Assembly: GCA_020851995.1 (NCBI GenBank) | Contig: JADZBO010000015.1 | Location: 1 to 64,000 of the forward strand | Length of the DNA: 64,000 nt | Reading direction: 5' to 3' | Origin: Burkholderiaceae bacterium | GTDB taxonomy: Bacteria > Pseudomonadota > Gammaproteobacteria > Burkholderiales > Burkholderiaceae_B | Part shown: positions 1 to 8,694 of the stretch, piece by piece | Position numbering within the stretch: the stretch's first letter is position 1 | Layout of the letters: each line of letters opens with the position of its first letter | Position numbers and translations under genes: made by a program | The notes under the pieces: generated by a model | Database searches by the model: none | What the model was told of the DNA's origin: nothing | Seen by the model: only the letters and a program-made list of their open reading frames with translations

Positions 1-1
1 C

Positions 2-58
2 AACCGTGTGGTTTACGACGTGTCGAGCAAGCCGCCGGCGACGATTGAGTGGGAGTGA
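2..58 (+). CDS. guaA: GMP synthase (glutamine-hydrolysing), C-terminal 18 residues only (gene starts before window)
   Basis: Frame 2 reads NRVVYDVSSKPPATIEWE*, matching the conserved GuaA C-terminus (..DISSKPPATIEWE). Confidence 0.85.
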   Translation, partial: NRVVYDVSSKPPATIEWE

Positions 59-207
59 CTGGCAAAGACGAGCAACATCTAGTAGTCAGTCACTTTCACT
101 TGCCCGCAAATCCAGATGGGGAAGGGGAGTCAGCGTAGGTTTTGTGACCGTGCGGAGATAAGCGTCATCAATCTCCGGAAATAATGCGGAAAATCTGATC
201 GCCCGTT

Positions 208-225
208 GTAGCACACAAGTGCTAC
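208..225. promoter_or_regulatory. Palindromic putative operator of the toxin-antitoxin operon
   Basis: GTAGCAC-ACAA-GTGCTAC, a perfect 7-bp inverted repeat about 30 bp upstream of the antitoxin ORF, followed by the AT-rich ACTATAAG. Confidence 0.55.
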
Positions 226-251
226 TATAAGGCTCCAATCTCTGAATCGGA

Positions 252-545
252 GTGTCTGTTATGACCACCACGACCATTCGACTTCCCGAAGATTTGAAAG
301 CACGGGTGGCAACCGCAGCGAAACGCTCCGGGACGACAGCCCATAGATTCATTCTGGAGGCCATCGCCGAAAAGACGCAGCAGGCAGAACTGAGAGCAGA
401 TTTTGATGCGGTGGCTGAACAGCGTTACGCCGACATTGTGTCCTCCGGAAAAACCATTCCCTGGACAGAGATGCGCAAGTATCTCGAAGCCCGTGTTTCC
501 GGAAAATCTGCCAAGCGTCCCGTAGCCCGAAAACTGGCACGCTGA
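252..545 (+). CDS. Ribbon-helix-helix antitoxin of a type II TA system (true start may be ATG at 261)
   Basis: TTTIRLPEDLKARVATAAKRSGTTAHRFILEAI.. is a CopG/ParD-like RHH N-terminus; directly upstream of a RelE/ParE-like ORF. Confidence 0.85.
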   Translation: MSVMTTTTIRLPEDLKARVATAAKRSGTTAHRFILEAIAEKTQQAELRADFDAVAEQRYADIVSSGKTIPWTEMRKYLEARVSGKSAKRPVARKLAR

Positions 546-546
546 A

Positions 547-855
547 ATGGCCAGGATCGAGTTGGCCCCAGAGGTTGCGGAGGACTTCGACCGTATCCTT
601 GACCACCTGGCAACCTATCAGATCGAGAATCCTGATCAGCGAATTGGGGAAATCATCGCCGCTTTGGATGTCCTGGAGCAGAACCCCCTGATCGGTCGTC
701 CGGTGGCGAACGGCAAACGGGAACTTGTCGTTGGTCGTCGTACCCGAGGCTATCTCGCGCTTTATCGTTATGTGCCCGAGATGGACATCGTCTTCGTACT
801 AGCGATCCGCAGCCAGCGCGAAGCGGGATACGCCGAGCGAGTGGAAGAGGGGTAG
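547..855 (+). CDS. RelE/ParE family toxin
   Basis: MARIELAPEVAEDFDRILDHL..IGRPVANGKRELVVGRRTRGYLALYRYV..FVLAIRSQREAGY, typical RelE/ParE fold pattern; 1-bp gap after the antitoxin. Confidence 0.85.
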   Translation: MARIELAPEVAEDFDRILDHLATYQIENPDQRIGEIIAALDVLEQNPLIGRPVANGKRELVVGRRTRGYLALYRYVPEMDIVFVLAIRSQREAGYAERVEEG

Positions 856-1119
856 GAGTTTGCCGAGATCCAGTCAGCGCAAGGGTTTTCGGGCGATTTG
901 ACGGTATCAGAAACTGGCCAGTTTGATGCCGATACCGTCACAAAACGATGTGGTTGTCTGCTACATTCGTGACATGGATAATTCGTCGATTTTCCGAACG
1001 TCGGCGAACGTCCGCGAAAGGTTGTTTTTCCACAATCGCCCGGAAACCCGCATGAATACTAAGTGTCCATTTCTGTTTGGTATCGTCCATCGCCAGCCAG
1101 TCAATTTTGACGGTCCGCC

Positions 1120-1312
1120 GCCGCACGCAAGTTGGTCCTGCAGTTGGGAAACACTTTTGCAGGCGCGCATGGCTTAGGCGCGGGGGGCATGTGCATGGCG
1201 ACAGCACTTACACAGTGACTGGCATGCTGGCCCCCAGTGGCAGCGTGCTGGACCGGCTGATCATGACCGACACCGCATCGGTCTGGAAGGTGCACGAAGA
1301 CTACACCGCCGT
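1120..1312 (+). pseudogene. Remnant of an FtsX-like (MacB-type) ABC transporter permease
   Basis: One frame gives QLGNTFAGAHGLGAGG; a +1 shift gives HVHGDSTYTVTGMLAPSGSVLDRLIMTDTASVWKVHEDY. Together they resemble the periplasmic-domain motif (H.H...Y.V.G.L.P.G...DR....SVW..H). No full ORF. Confidence 0.55.
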
Positions 1313-1472
1313 GGTTCATTTCAACGGCAGGTATCGGGCGGGCATTTGGGTGAATTCAAATTCGGCTTTGGGCACACTGCAGATGTTCTCGAGCGTCTCC
1401 TGTCTGGCATTTTGAGCCGGCTTCTCCGCTGCTCCATAGCAGACGTTCAAACGCAGCCACAACGTATTGGCG

Positions 1473-2054
1473 TCACTGCGTTGTGTTGGCAGGCTGCAAG
1501 CCGGAGCGCAATGCGGCGCTCATGTCAGCAGGCAAGCTGGCTACACCTTTGACTACGCCTGGGCCGCCATTGCGCCAATGAACCCTAAACTCACGCGGTT
1601 GATTGGGAAGTTGAGGCTGACGCGATGTGACGTCGAGGACGACTTCGGTGCCTCCTTCGACGAGTGATGCGGAGGAAAGCAACTTGACCACAGGTCCGAG
1701 CTCGCGAACCGCAATGGTGACAACCGTGTTGAACTGGCCACTGGACGCGCCGAGTTCCGAGGTGACCACAGCAGGGCTAAGACTCTTGACGCGCCGCAGC
1801 TCTGCGCTGGCGAAGCACTCGGAACTTGCAAAAAAGTTGCTGAGGCCAGACGCTGCTGCTGCTTCGCGAGCAGAGACATCCTTCTGTTCTTTCCTCCACT
1901 GCGGTGCCCAAAGCACAAGCGCCGTGGCTTTGCGATCACAGACGGGTGCTTGCGGCGAAGGCGATAGCGTGACGTCCGTGTTTGCGCATGCTGCCAACAG
2001 CGCGAAGCACAGACTGGCGGAGATTACCGCGGTGGATTGCGCGAAGGGTGTCAA
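1473..2054 (-). CDS. Putative lipoprotein of unknown function
   Basis: 193 aa; N-terminal hydrophobic segment ending in the lipobox LLAAC-ANTD. Confidence 0.55.
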   Translation of the reverse strand: MTPFAQSTAVISASLCFALLAACANTDVTLSPSPQAPVCDRKATALVLWAPQWRKEQKDVSAREAAAASGLSNFFASSECFASAELRRVKSLSPAVVTSELGASSGQFNTVVTIAVRELGPVVKLLSSASLVEGGTEVVLDVTSRQPQLPNQPREFRVHWRNGGPGVVKGVASLPADMSAALRSGLQPANTTQ

Positions 2055-2358
2055 GTTGCACTCAACGAATTATCGATTGAGAAGTATAGTATTCGTATCC
2101 ACCTGAGCGTCGCACCTGGAGGTCTGCTCGATCGCGGCAAACGAGCCGTACAGCGGACAACTTGGCGGCCCTTCCAAAATAGTCAGAACTCCAACTCCAC
2201 CACATATGCAAGATGCCGCTGTTGAACTCATCCTTCAGCAAGCACAGGCGTTGGGCGACAGATGGTCTGAATGATGGGTGTGCTGGCGAAATCCTTTGCG
2301 TAGGACTAGTCGAGACATCGGCAGACTTTTCCGACTCAAGAAATTCGTTTCACAATAG

Positions 2359-2604
2359 TCAGTGATTCGGCAGTTCATCACCCTCAGCCACAGGCGCGCT
2401 TGGAACCAAATTCATAAACCGATTAAAGTCGCTGCGGCTGCCCTTTGCGGCTTCCAGTTTGAGATAGTCCAACGTCATCACCGAAGCCATCTTCTCTGAC
2501 ACGGCAGCAGCAATAAATTGATTCACAGAAATCTCGTCGCGCAGGGCTAATTCTCGCACTTTTTGGTGCACAGAATTGGGCAATCTTACGGTCAATGCGG
2601 TCAT
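2359..2604 (-). CDS. Orphan CopG/HicB-type RHH antitoxin-like protein
   Basis: MTALTVRLPNSVHQKVRELALRDEISVNQFIAAAVSEKMA..; no adjacent toxin ORF. Confidence 0.7.
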   Translation of the reverse strand: MTALTVRLPNSVHQKVRELALRDEISVNQFIAAAVSEKMASVMTLDYLKLEAAKGSRSDFNRFMNLVPSAPVAEGDELPNH

Positions 2605-2743
2605 GTTTTACTCCTGAGCAAAGTCAAAAATTCTGCCGGTGTGGTGTCCGACAACTGATTTCGGAGAACAACGCACGTCCATACGTTTCACCAAAAGGAG
2701 AAGACCATGACTACCAACGACACGACCAGGAATTCCGCAGCGA

Positions 2744-3577
2744 TCAGCCGCGCTCCGGCTGCACGGATGTCACTGCGGTGCGGACGAAACTTCGATCCTG
2801 GCGCGCAAAGTCCCACTGTTCGATCAGGCAGCACGATGCTGCTTCGGCGCCGGTCTGCGACTCGTCAGCGTGTGTGCCGGAGGCTTCCCCCCAGCGCAGG
2901 ATATGTACCGAGTTGGGCACCCCAGGGCGTGTGCGCGACGAGACGGCGGTCCCTGCCTGAACCACCCACAGTCGCCGCGCCAAACCTTGCTGTGCCTGTG
3001 TAAAGGGCAGATGAATATGCCCACCCAACACGAGGTCGACCCCGGCGGCCGACCAGGCCCGCAGGGCGGCAGTGTGCCCGCGCAAAAGATCGCGCCGGTC
3101 GCAAGCCGCGGTCACAGCCATGGGCTGGTGCACCACCACCACGCGCAACTGCTGCGGGCTGGCCGCGCTCAGCCGCTGGGCAATACGATCGATCTGCGCC
3201 ATACACACCTCACCGTTCTTGTGACGTGAGGCGCGCGTCGTGTTGACGCCAAGGACCAGCAGATCAGGTGAAGAGTAAGCAGGTTCGAGATCGGTTCCGA
3301 ACACCTTGGCGTAGTGCGCATAGGGGCGGGTCAGCCGCGTCCAAAGGTCGAACAATGGAATGTCGTGGTTACCGGGGATGGCCAGAAACGGCGCACCCAG
3401 TCGGTCGATGAAGGCCTTTGCCGCGCGAAACTGGGCGGGCCACGCACGCTGCGTGATGTCACCCGACAGCACCACGAGCTGCGGCCGCTGCCGGGCTGCC
3501 AGCGCAAGCAGGGCCGCGACCACGTGCGGTTGTTCAGTGCCGAAGTGGGTGTCGGAGATCTGCAGCAGTACGCTCAT
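2744..3577 (-). CDS. Metallophosphoesterase (calcineurin-like)
   Basis: ISDTHFG, LSGDIT, GNHD and GGHIH motifs. Confidence 0.92.
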   Translation of the reverse strand: MSVLLQISDTHFGTEQPHVVAALLALAARQRPQLVVLSGDITQRAWPAQFRAAKAFIDRLGAPFLAIPGNHDIPLFDLWTRLTRPYAHYAKVFGTDLEPAYSSPDLLVLGVNTTRASRHKNGEVCMAQIDRIAQRLSAASPQQLRVVVVHQPMAVTAACDRRDLLRGHTAALRAWSAAGVDLVLGGHIHLPFTQAQQGLARRLWVVQAGTAVSSRTRPGVPNSVHILRWGEASGTHADESQTGAEAASCCLIEQWDFARQDRSFVRTAVTSVQPERG

Positions 3578-4569
3578 GCGGCAGTCCTCGACGTGTCTGC
3601 CGTGTCCGCTGTACTTGGTGCACCCGTGGGCTGGAGCAGGTACAGGGGTTTGTCGAGCACGCGAATGTCGATGGGCGAGCGCATCCGTGTCACCTCGCCG
3701 TCGAACGCAACCATCACCTTCTTGTGGCTCGGTGCCAGCGTAGGCTTCACCAGCATGCGATGGAATTCGAAGCTTTCCACGCCGGCGGCTTCGCCCAGTC
3801 TTCCCATCGCGCCATGCAGCATCAGCCCGATCATCGATAGCGTGCCGATGGGCCGCAGCATCAGCGCGGCCATGCTGCCGTCGCCGGGCGTGCCGGCAAG
3901 GGTATCTTCCGGCTCCGCACCGAACTGCTGCAGTTGCAGCCGGTTGTTGCCAATGAAGAGCGTCAGGGTCTGCACGTCGCGAACCGTGTCACCCATCTCT
4001 ATGTGCAGGCGTAACCGGCGCTGCGCGCGCAGCAGAGTCGCACAGGCCGCCACGAACGCTACCCAGCGGCTGCGGCCGAAGCGCGCTTTGTAGGCCTCGC
4101 GGTCCTGCAAAAGTTCGGGGTAGATGCCCAGGCTGGCGTTGACCAGGAATACCCGATCGTTGATGGCCGCCACCTGTACCGGCAGCGGGCGCGCATCCAG
4201 CAGCAGCCGCGCCGCAGCCGACGGCTCGGTGGGGATACCATGGGTGCGAGCGAAGTAGTTGAATGTGCCCTGCGGCACCACCCCCATGGCGCAGCCCGCG
4301 GCGTGCGCAGCCTGCGCCACTGTGTTGAGGGTGCCATCGCCACCGACGGCAACCACGGCTGTGCGGGTGGCGATAGCCTGGGTCGCAGCCATCTGGGCCA
4401 CGCGGGGCAGCTCGGCGGGGCGGCTGAACAGCAAATCCCCGCGCCGACCGCCCGCACGCAGCGCGGCTTCGATGACTTCGCGCTTCGACTCCGCGTCGCT
4501 GCTGCCCGCTGCGGCATTGATGACGAACTGCAGCGGTGACACCGGGTCGATCTCGGGGCAGGCAGCCAT
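3574..4569 (-). CDS. Diacylglycerol kinase family / lipid kinase
   Basis: NAAAGS..., VAVGGDGTLNTVAQAAH, PQGTFNYFARTHGIP motifs; start/stop overlap with the phosphoesterase gene. Confidence 0.92.
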   Translation of the reverse strand: MAACPEIDPVSPLQFVINAAAGSSDAESKREVIEAALRAGGRRGDLLFSRPAELPRVAQMAATQAIATRTAVVAVGGDGTLNTVAQAAHAAGCAMGVVPQGTFNYFARTHGIPTEPSAAARLLLDARPLPVQVAAINDRVFLVNASLGIYPELLQDREAYKARFGRSRWVAFVAACATLLRAQRRLRLHIEMGDTVRDVQTLTLFIGNNRLQLQQFGAEPEDTLAGTPGDGSMAALMLRPIGTLSMIGLMLHGAMGRLGEAAGVESFEFHRMLVKPTLAPSHKKVMVAFDGEVTRMRSPIDIRVLDKPLYLLQPTGAPSTADTADTSRTAA

Positions 4570-4601
4570 GGGATGGTCAGGTCGGACTCGGGCCAGGGAT
4601 C

Positions 4602-4775
4602 TCAGGCGTGGCGCAGCAGGTCACCGAAAACGGTGTGCTCGCCCTCCTTGCGATCGGCACCCTGTGCGTCATACAGCACGAGCCAGCTCGCCTTACCTCC
4701 CCACAAGTTGGTTTGGACTCGCGAACCGGGCGCGAACTCCAGACGAACGGCGTTGGGTTTTCGGATGTTCGGCAT
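4602..4775 (-). CDS. Small conserved-looking protein (57 aa), function unknown
   Basis: MPNIRKPNAVRLEFAPGSRVQTNLWGGKASWLVLYDAQGADRKEGEHTVFGDLLRHA; GGAGAA ribosome-binding site upstream; lies inside the longer listed ORF 4602..4952. Confidence 0.5.
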   Translation of the reverse strand: MPNIRKPNAVRLEFAPGSRVQTNLWGGKASWLVLYDAQGADRKEGEHTVFGDLLRHA

Positions 4776-4891
4776 GGGGTGAGTTCTCCAGAAGACGCAG
4801 TGCTGAGGGGGCTGCGAATTGCAGCGAATACCAGCCTCAGCCACACACAACCAAAGTTTGAGGCAGAAGCCGTGTCGTATGTTCAGTTTTT

Positions 4892-5647
4892 TTGGATGTT
4901 GGCGTCCTACAAATGCTGCTTTTTCAGTGCGGCCCAACAGCTTACATTGCACACGCTAACTTATTTCTCTCGACAATCGTGGCAAACAAAAGCAACCAAA
5001 CACTGACCAAGCCAGAATTCCTGAAGGACAAACGACGGGCTACCGTGGAACGGATTGCCGGGGCACACTTGGCATCGATGGACGGCACATTGGCAGACAG
5101 CGTTGGCAAGAGCAATCAGCAAAGGCTAGTCTGGCTGGGTTTGCTCGCAATGCCGCTCATTTTTCCGATCGCACTACCCGGCATGTCTTCCATGGTAGGT
5201 GCTGTCTGCCTGTTGATCGCTTACGGGCTGTGTATCGGTCAGCCAGTGCCTTTGCCGGGCTGGCTCGCCAAACGAGAGATAAATGGTCGCGTCAGGATGC
5301 TGCTGAAGGGCATGATTAACCGGGCCATCCATATCATCGCATTGTGGGGGCGACCCCGCATGCTTTCTTTCAGCAACAAGCCGGCGCGAGTTCTGAACGG
5401 GTTAATGCTATCTGCCGCGGGGGTGTCGATGATGATTCCTGTCCCTATCATCAGTTTTGACAATGTACTGCCTGCGCTGGCCATCGTGTTGCTCTCGTGG
5501 GGGATACGTCTGCGAGATGGCCTGATGCTGCTGGTCGGCTATCTGGTTACTCTGGCGGCGATTGCTTCAGTGATGCTGCTCTGGTGGGGAGGCACCTATG
5601 TTGCTACCGAATTACTCTCGCTGGCCGGACTTGCTTCCAGTCGGTGA
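4892..5647 (+). CDS. Exopolysaccharide synthesis ExoD-like membrane protein (N-terminal start uncertain)
   Basis: LVWLGLLAMPLIFPIALPGMSSMVGAVCLLIAYGLCIGQPVPLPGWL.. ExoD family pattern, several TM segments. Confidence 0.75.
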   Translation: MDVGVLQMLLFQCGPTAYIAHANLFLSTIVANKSNQTLTKPEFLKDKRRATVERIAGAHLASMDGTLADSVGKSNQQRLVWLGLLAMPLIFPIALPGMSSMVGAVCLLIAYGLCIGQPVPLPGWLAKREINGRVRMLLKGMINRAIHIIALWGRPRMLSFSNKPARVLNGLMLSAAGVSMMIPVPIISFDNVLPALAIVLLSWGIRLRDGLMLLVGYLVTLAAIASVMLLWWGGTYVATELLSLAGLASSR

Positions 5648-5819
5648 TCACAGGAACTTTAGATGCAGATTCGCGATTGCTGGTCAATAGCTGATCGGTT
5701 GCCGGCAGCAAACCCAACGAGGAAGGGAGATTGCGGTTGACGACGGACCGAGGGAGATAGAATACTTTGAGAGATGCGGTTAAATTTTCCATCCTTCGAA
5801 GCACAGCGACGGAGGTCCT

Positions 5820-6575
5820 TTGTTTCTGTACGGCCTCATCGACGGGCTGGAGTCAACGATTGAAACGTCCATGCCCCTTTCGCGACTGAAAATCCTTTCT
5901 GCGGGCCTTGTAGCACTCTTAGTCATCATTGCCCCGGCTTCTGCAACCCTGCCACCACGCGTGCAGCTTGGTTCGTTCGCAATCGACGCGACCGAAGTGA
6001 CGATCGGCCAGTTCCGCGCCTACGCCCGATCGAAGTCCCTGACGACGACGGCCGAGCGCGAGGGTGGCAGCTTTGAGTATTCCGGCGGATGGACGCGGCG
6101 GGCGGGCTGGAACTATGAATATCCGCAAGGTCAGCTGGGCTCTGCGTCCGAGCCGGCCGTCCACATCACGTGGGCTGAGGCTGACGCCTACTGCCGCCGC
6201 GCCGGCGGGCGGCTGCCAACCATCACCGAGTGGCGCGCCGCAGCCTATACAGAACAGCGCGACCAGCCGACCGACGGCTTCATCAAAGGGCGCACATACC
6301 CGTATCCCGTTGGCGACGACCCCGCCGGAATGAACAACAACCGGCGCGCGCACGTCGCGGTCGCGAGCACCAAGCGCGGCGTCAATGGTTTGTATGACAT
6401 GGGCGCCAACGTCTGGGAGTGGATTGCCGACAGGCGCGCAGAAGAGGCGCTCACCGCCGGCGGATCGTGGTGGTATGGGCCGGAACAGACGCGGGCCAAC
6501 GGCGCGCAATGGAAGGCCGCGAGCTTCTCTGCTGTCTACATCGGGTTTCGCTGTGCTTATGATGTCAAGGGGTGA
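5820..6575 (+). CDS. SUMF1/formylglycine-generating-enzyme-like domain protein, secreted
   Basis: IDATEVTIGQFRAYAR..WAEADAYCRRAGGRLPTITEWRAAA..NGLYDMGANVWEWIAD..AGGSWW..IGFRCA; N-terminal signal peptide. Confidence 0.88.
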   Translation: MFLYGLIDGLESTIETSMPLSRLKILSAGLVALLVIIAPASATLPPRVQLGSFAIDATEVTIGQFRAYARSKSLTTTAEREGGSFEYSGGWTRRAGWNYEYPQGQLGSASEPAVHITWAEADAYCRRAGGRLPTITEWRAAAYTEQRDQPTDGFIKGRTYPYPVGDDPAGMNNNRRAHVAVASTKRGVNGLYDMGANVWEWIADRRAEEALTAGGSWWYGPEQTRANGAQWKAASFSAVYIGFRCAYDVKG

Positions 6576-6578
6576 GCC

Positions 6579-7157
6579 ATGCGCTTGCATCTGAAACGAC
6601 GGCTGACCGTAGCAGCGCTCCTCTGCTTTGCGCTCTTGGGGGCCGCGCCGCAATCGGTGTTGGCATCCGACGACGCGGCTTGGAAAACACTCGCGCAGGG
6701 GGGAATCGTGCTGTTTCGCCATGCCAATGCGCCAGGTGGGGGCGATCCTGCGGGCATGCGTATCGGTGAATGCGCAACGCAGCGAAATCTGGATGAGCGG
6801 GGCCGCGCGCAGGCGCGCCGGATCGGAGAAGCATTCCGATCTCGCGGCGTCGCAGCCGGGCGCGTTCTGAGTTCGCAATGGTGCCGCACGCGCGATACGG
6901 CGGAACTGGCGTTCCCCGGGCAGCAACGGGACGCGCCGGCCTTCAATTCCTTCTTCGATGACCACGCGAAGGGGCCTGCGCAAACGGCGGCGGCGCGGCG
7001 GCTGCTGGCAGACTGGCGCGGCCCCGGTGCGCTGGTGGTCGTGACGCATCAGGTCAACATCACCGCGCTCACTGGGATCGTGCCGGCATCTGGCGAGGGG
7101 GTCGTGATTCGGCTGGTTGGCACTGACGTTCAGGTGATCGGTACGATCAGCCCATAA
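6579..7157 (+). CDS. Histidine phosphatase family protein, secreted
   Basis: Signal peptide; IVLFRHANAPGG, LSSQWCRTRDTAELAF, VVVTHQVNI. Confidence 0.85.
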   Translation: MRLHLKRRLTVAALLCFALLGAAPQSVLASDDAAWKTLAQGGIVLFRHANAPGGGDPAGMRIGECATQRNLDERGRAQARRIGEAFRSRGVAAGRVLSSQWCRTRDTAELAFPGQQRDAPAFNSFFDDHAKGPAQTAAARRLLADWRGPGALVVVTHQVNITALTGIVPASGEGVVIRLVGTDVQVIGTISP

Positions 7158-7321
7158 GCAAGGCGTTGTTACTGACAATGCCTTTGCGCGTCCAGTATTT
7201 GTCCGGACTGGGCGTCGGGAGTGCCTCGGTTGCAGGAGTACTATTGAGTGCCAGATACGCCCGCAAGCCTTTCAGGTTGGCATTGGGTGTCTCGGCACCG
7301 CAATCGTCGATACTTATTTAA

Positions 7322-7825
7322 ATGACTTCCCTGCTGTTCGATTTCTCTGACCCCCTGGCGGCGACGTTGTGGAACCCGATCAACGATGGCGTGATGGGTG
7401 GAGTATCCCAAAGCCAACTGCGCTATGACCCGGCAGGACATGCCGTATTTGCCGGCCAGGTCTCCTTCGAGAACAACGGTGGGTTTGCCTCGGTGCGCTG
7501 CCAGCCAATGGATATCGGTAGGCGAGATGTCACTGCCTATCTTCTGGACGTATGCGGAGACGGCAAGCGGTACAAACTGAACCTGCGCACCGATAACAGC
7601 TTTGACGGGATCAATTACCAGGTGCAATTCCAGCCACCTGCGGGAATATGGGCGACCTGCCGTCTCGCCAGCGCCGACTTTTTACCGAGTTGGCGCGGGC
7701 GACCGGTACCGAATGCGCCGCCACTCGACTCGGTCCTTGTGCGGCAGATCGGCCTGATGATCGCCGACCGGCAGGAAGGTCCGTTTGCTTTGGCCATCAG
7801 GTCGATTGCCGCAGAAATTGCCTGA
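7322..7825 (+). CDS. CIA30 (complex I intermediate-associated protein 30-like) family protein
   Basis: LFDFSDPLAATLWNPINDGVMGGVSQSQ..F.G.VSFENNGGFASVR pattern. Confidence 0.88.
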   Translation: MTSLLFDFSDPLAATLWNPINDGVMGGVSQSQLRYDPAGHAVFAGQVSFENNGGFASVRCQPMDIGRRDVTAYLLDVCGDGKRYKLNLRTDNSFDGINYQVQFQPPAGIWATCRLASADFLPSWRGRPVPNAPPLDSVLVRQIGLMIADRQEGPFALAIRSIAAEIA

Positions 7826-7827
7826 TC

Positions 7828-8685
7828 ATGCTCTGGTTGCTGGGACTCATCAGTACCGTCGGTCTGTTGGCGGGTTTGCGGTGGGTGGTCCATCGCAGCC
7901 TGGCACCTGAGCGTCTGATCGAGTCGCGAACACCGGCGGATGTCGGTTTGCAATTTCAGGAGGTCACCCTTGCCACCGAAAACAGCAAATCCCTGTTCGG
8001 CTGGTTCATCCCCGCAAACCGGACGGGCCGGGCACCGGCTGTCGTGGCACTTCATGGGTGGGGTGGTAATGCCGAAACCCTGTTGCCATTGGCGGGGCCA
8101 CTTCACGAAGCGGGATTCGCGCTCTTATTCGTCGATGCGCGGTGCCACGGACAAAGTGATGAGGACAGTTTTGCCTCGATGCCGCGCTTTGCCGAGGACC
8201 TCGGTCATGCCATTGATTGGCTGAAACAGCGCGAGGACATTGATCAGAATGCCATCGCAGCGATCGGTCACTCCGTTGGCGCCGGAGCCGTCTTGTTAAG
8301 CGCCTCCTGGCGTAACGATCTTGCCGCCGTGGTGAGCATTGCGGCGTTCACGCATCCGGTGGCGATGATGCGTCGCTGGTTTTCCTCCAAAGGAATTCCG
8401 TACCGGCCCGCCGGCTGGCTGATGTTGCGCTACGTTGAATGGGTGATCGGCCATCGCTTCGACGACATCGCGCCGGTCAACACCATCCGTCGGGTCGCTT
8501 GCCCGACATTGCTGGTGCATGGCGCGGAGGACACCACAGTGCCGGTCAGCGAGGCCCAGGCGATTCACGCCAACCGGTCGGGGGGCCACGTCCAGTTGAA
8601 GGTGGTGGCCGGAAGCCATGACGACTTCGCTGATCTCGATCGGGAACTTCCAGTGCTGGTGGATTTTCTCTCGAAGATCGAATGA
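7828..8685 (+). CDS. Alpha/beta hydrolase with N-terminal TM segment
   Basis: VVALHGWGGNAETL, GHSVGAGA, LLVHGAEDTTVP; in-frame ATG at 7828 within ORF 7648..8685. Confidence 0.88.
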   Translation: MLWLLGLISTVGLLAGLRWVVHRSLAPERLIESRTPADVGLQFQEVTLATENSKSLFGWFIPANRTGRAPAVVALHGWGGNAETLLPLAGPLHEAGFALLFVDARCHGQSDEDSFASMPRFAEDLGHAIDWLKQREDIDQNAIAAIGHSVGAGAVLLSASWRNDLAAVVSIAAFTHPVAMMRRWFSSKGIPYRPAGWLMLRYVEWVIGHRFDDIAPVNTIRRVACPTLLVHGAEDTTVPVSEAQAIHANRSGGHVQLKVVAGSHDDFADLDRELPVLVDFLSKIE

Positions 8686-8694
8686 TTCTGCTTT

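Noticed and set aside
923-1415. Several short overlapping ORFs near 923-1415 as independent genes
   Set aside because: No family patterns or RBS; better explained as non-coding DNA around a permease remnant.
5919-7178. 419-aa minus-strand ORF antisense to the SUMF1-like and histidine phosphatase genes
   Set aside because: Arg/Pro/His-rich antisense artefact; both plus-strand genes have family motifs and signal peptides.
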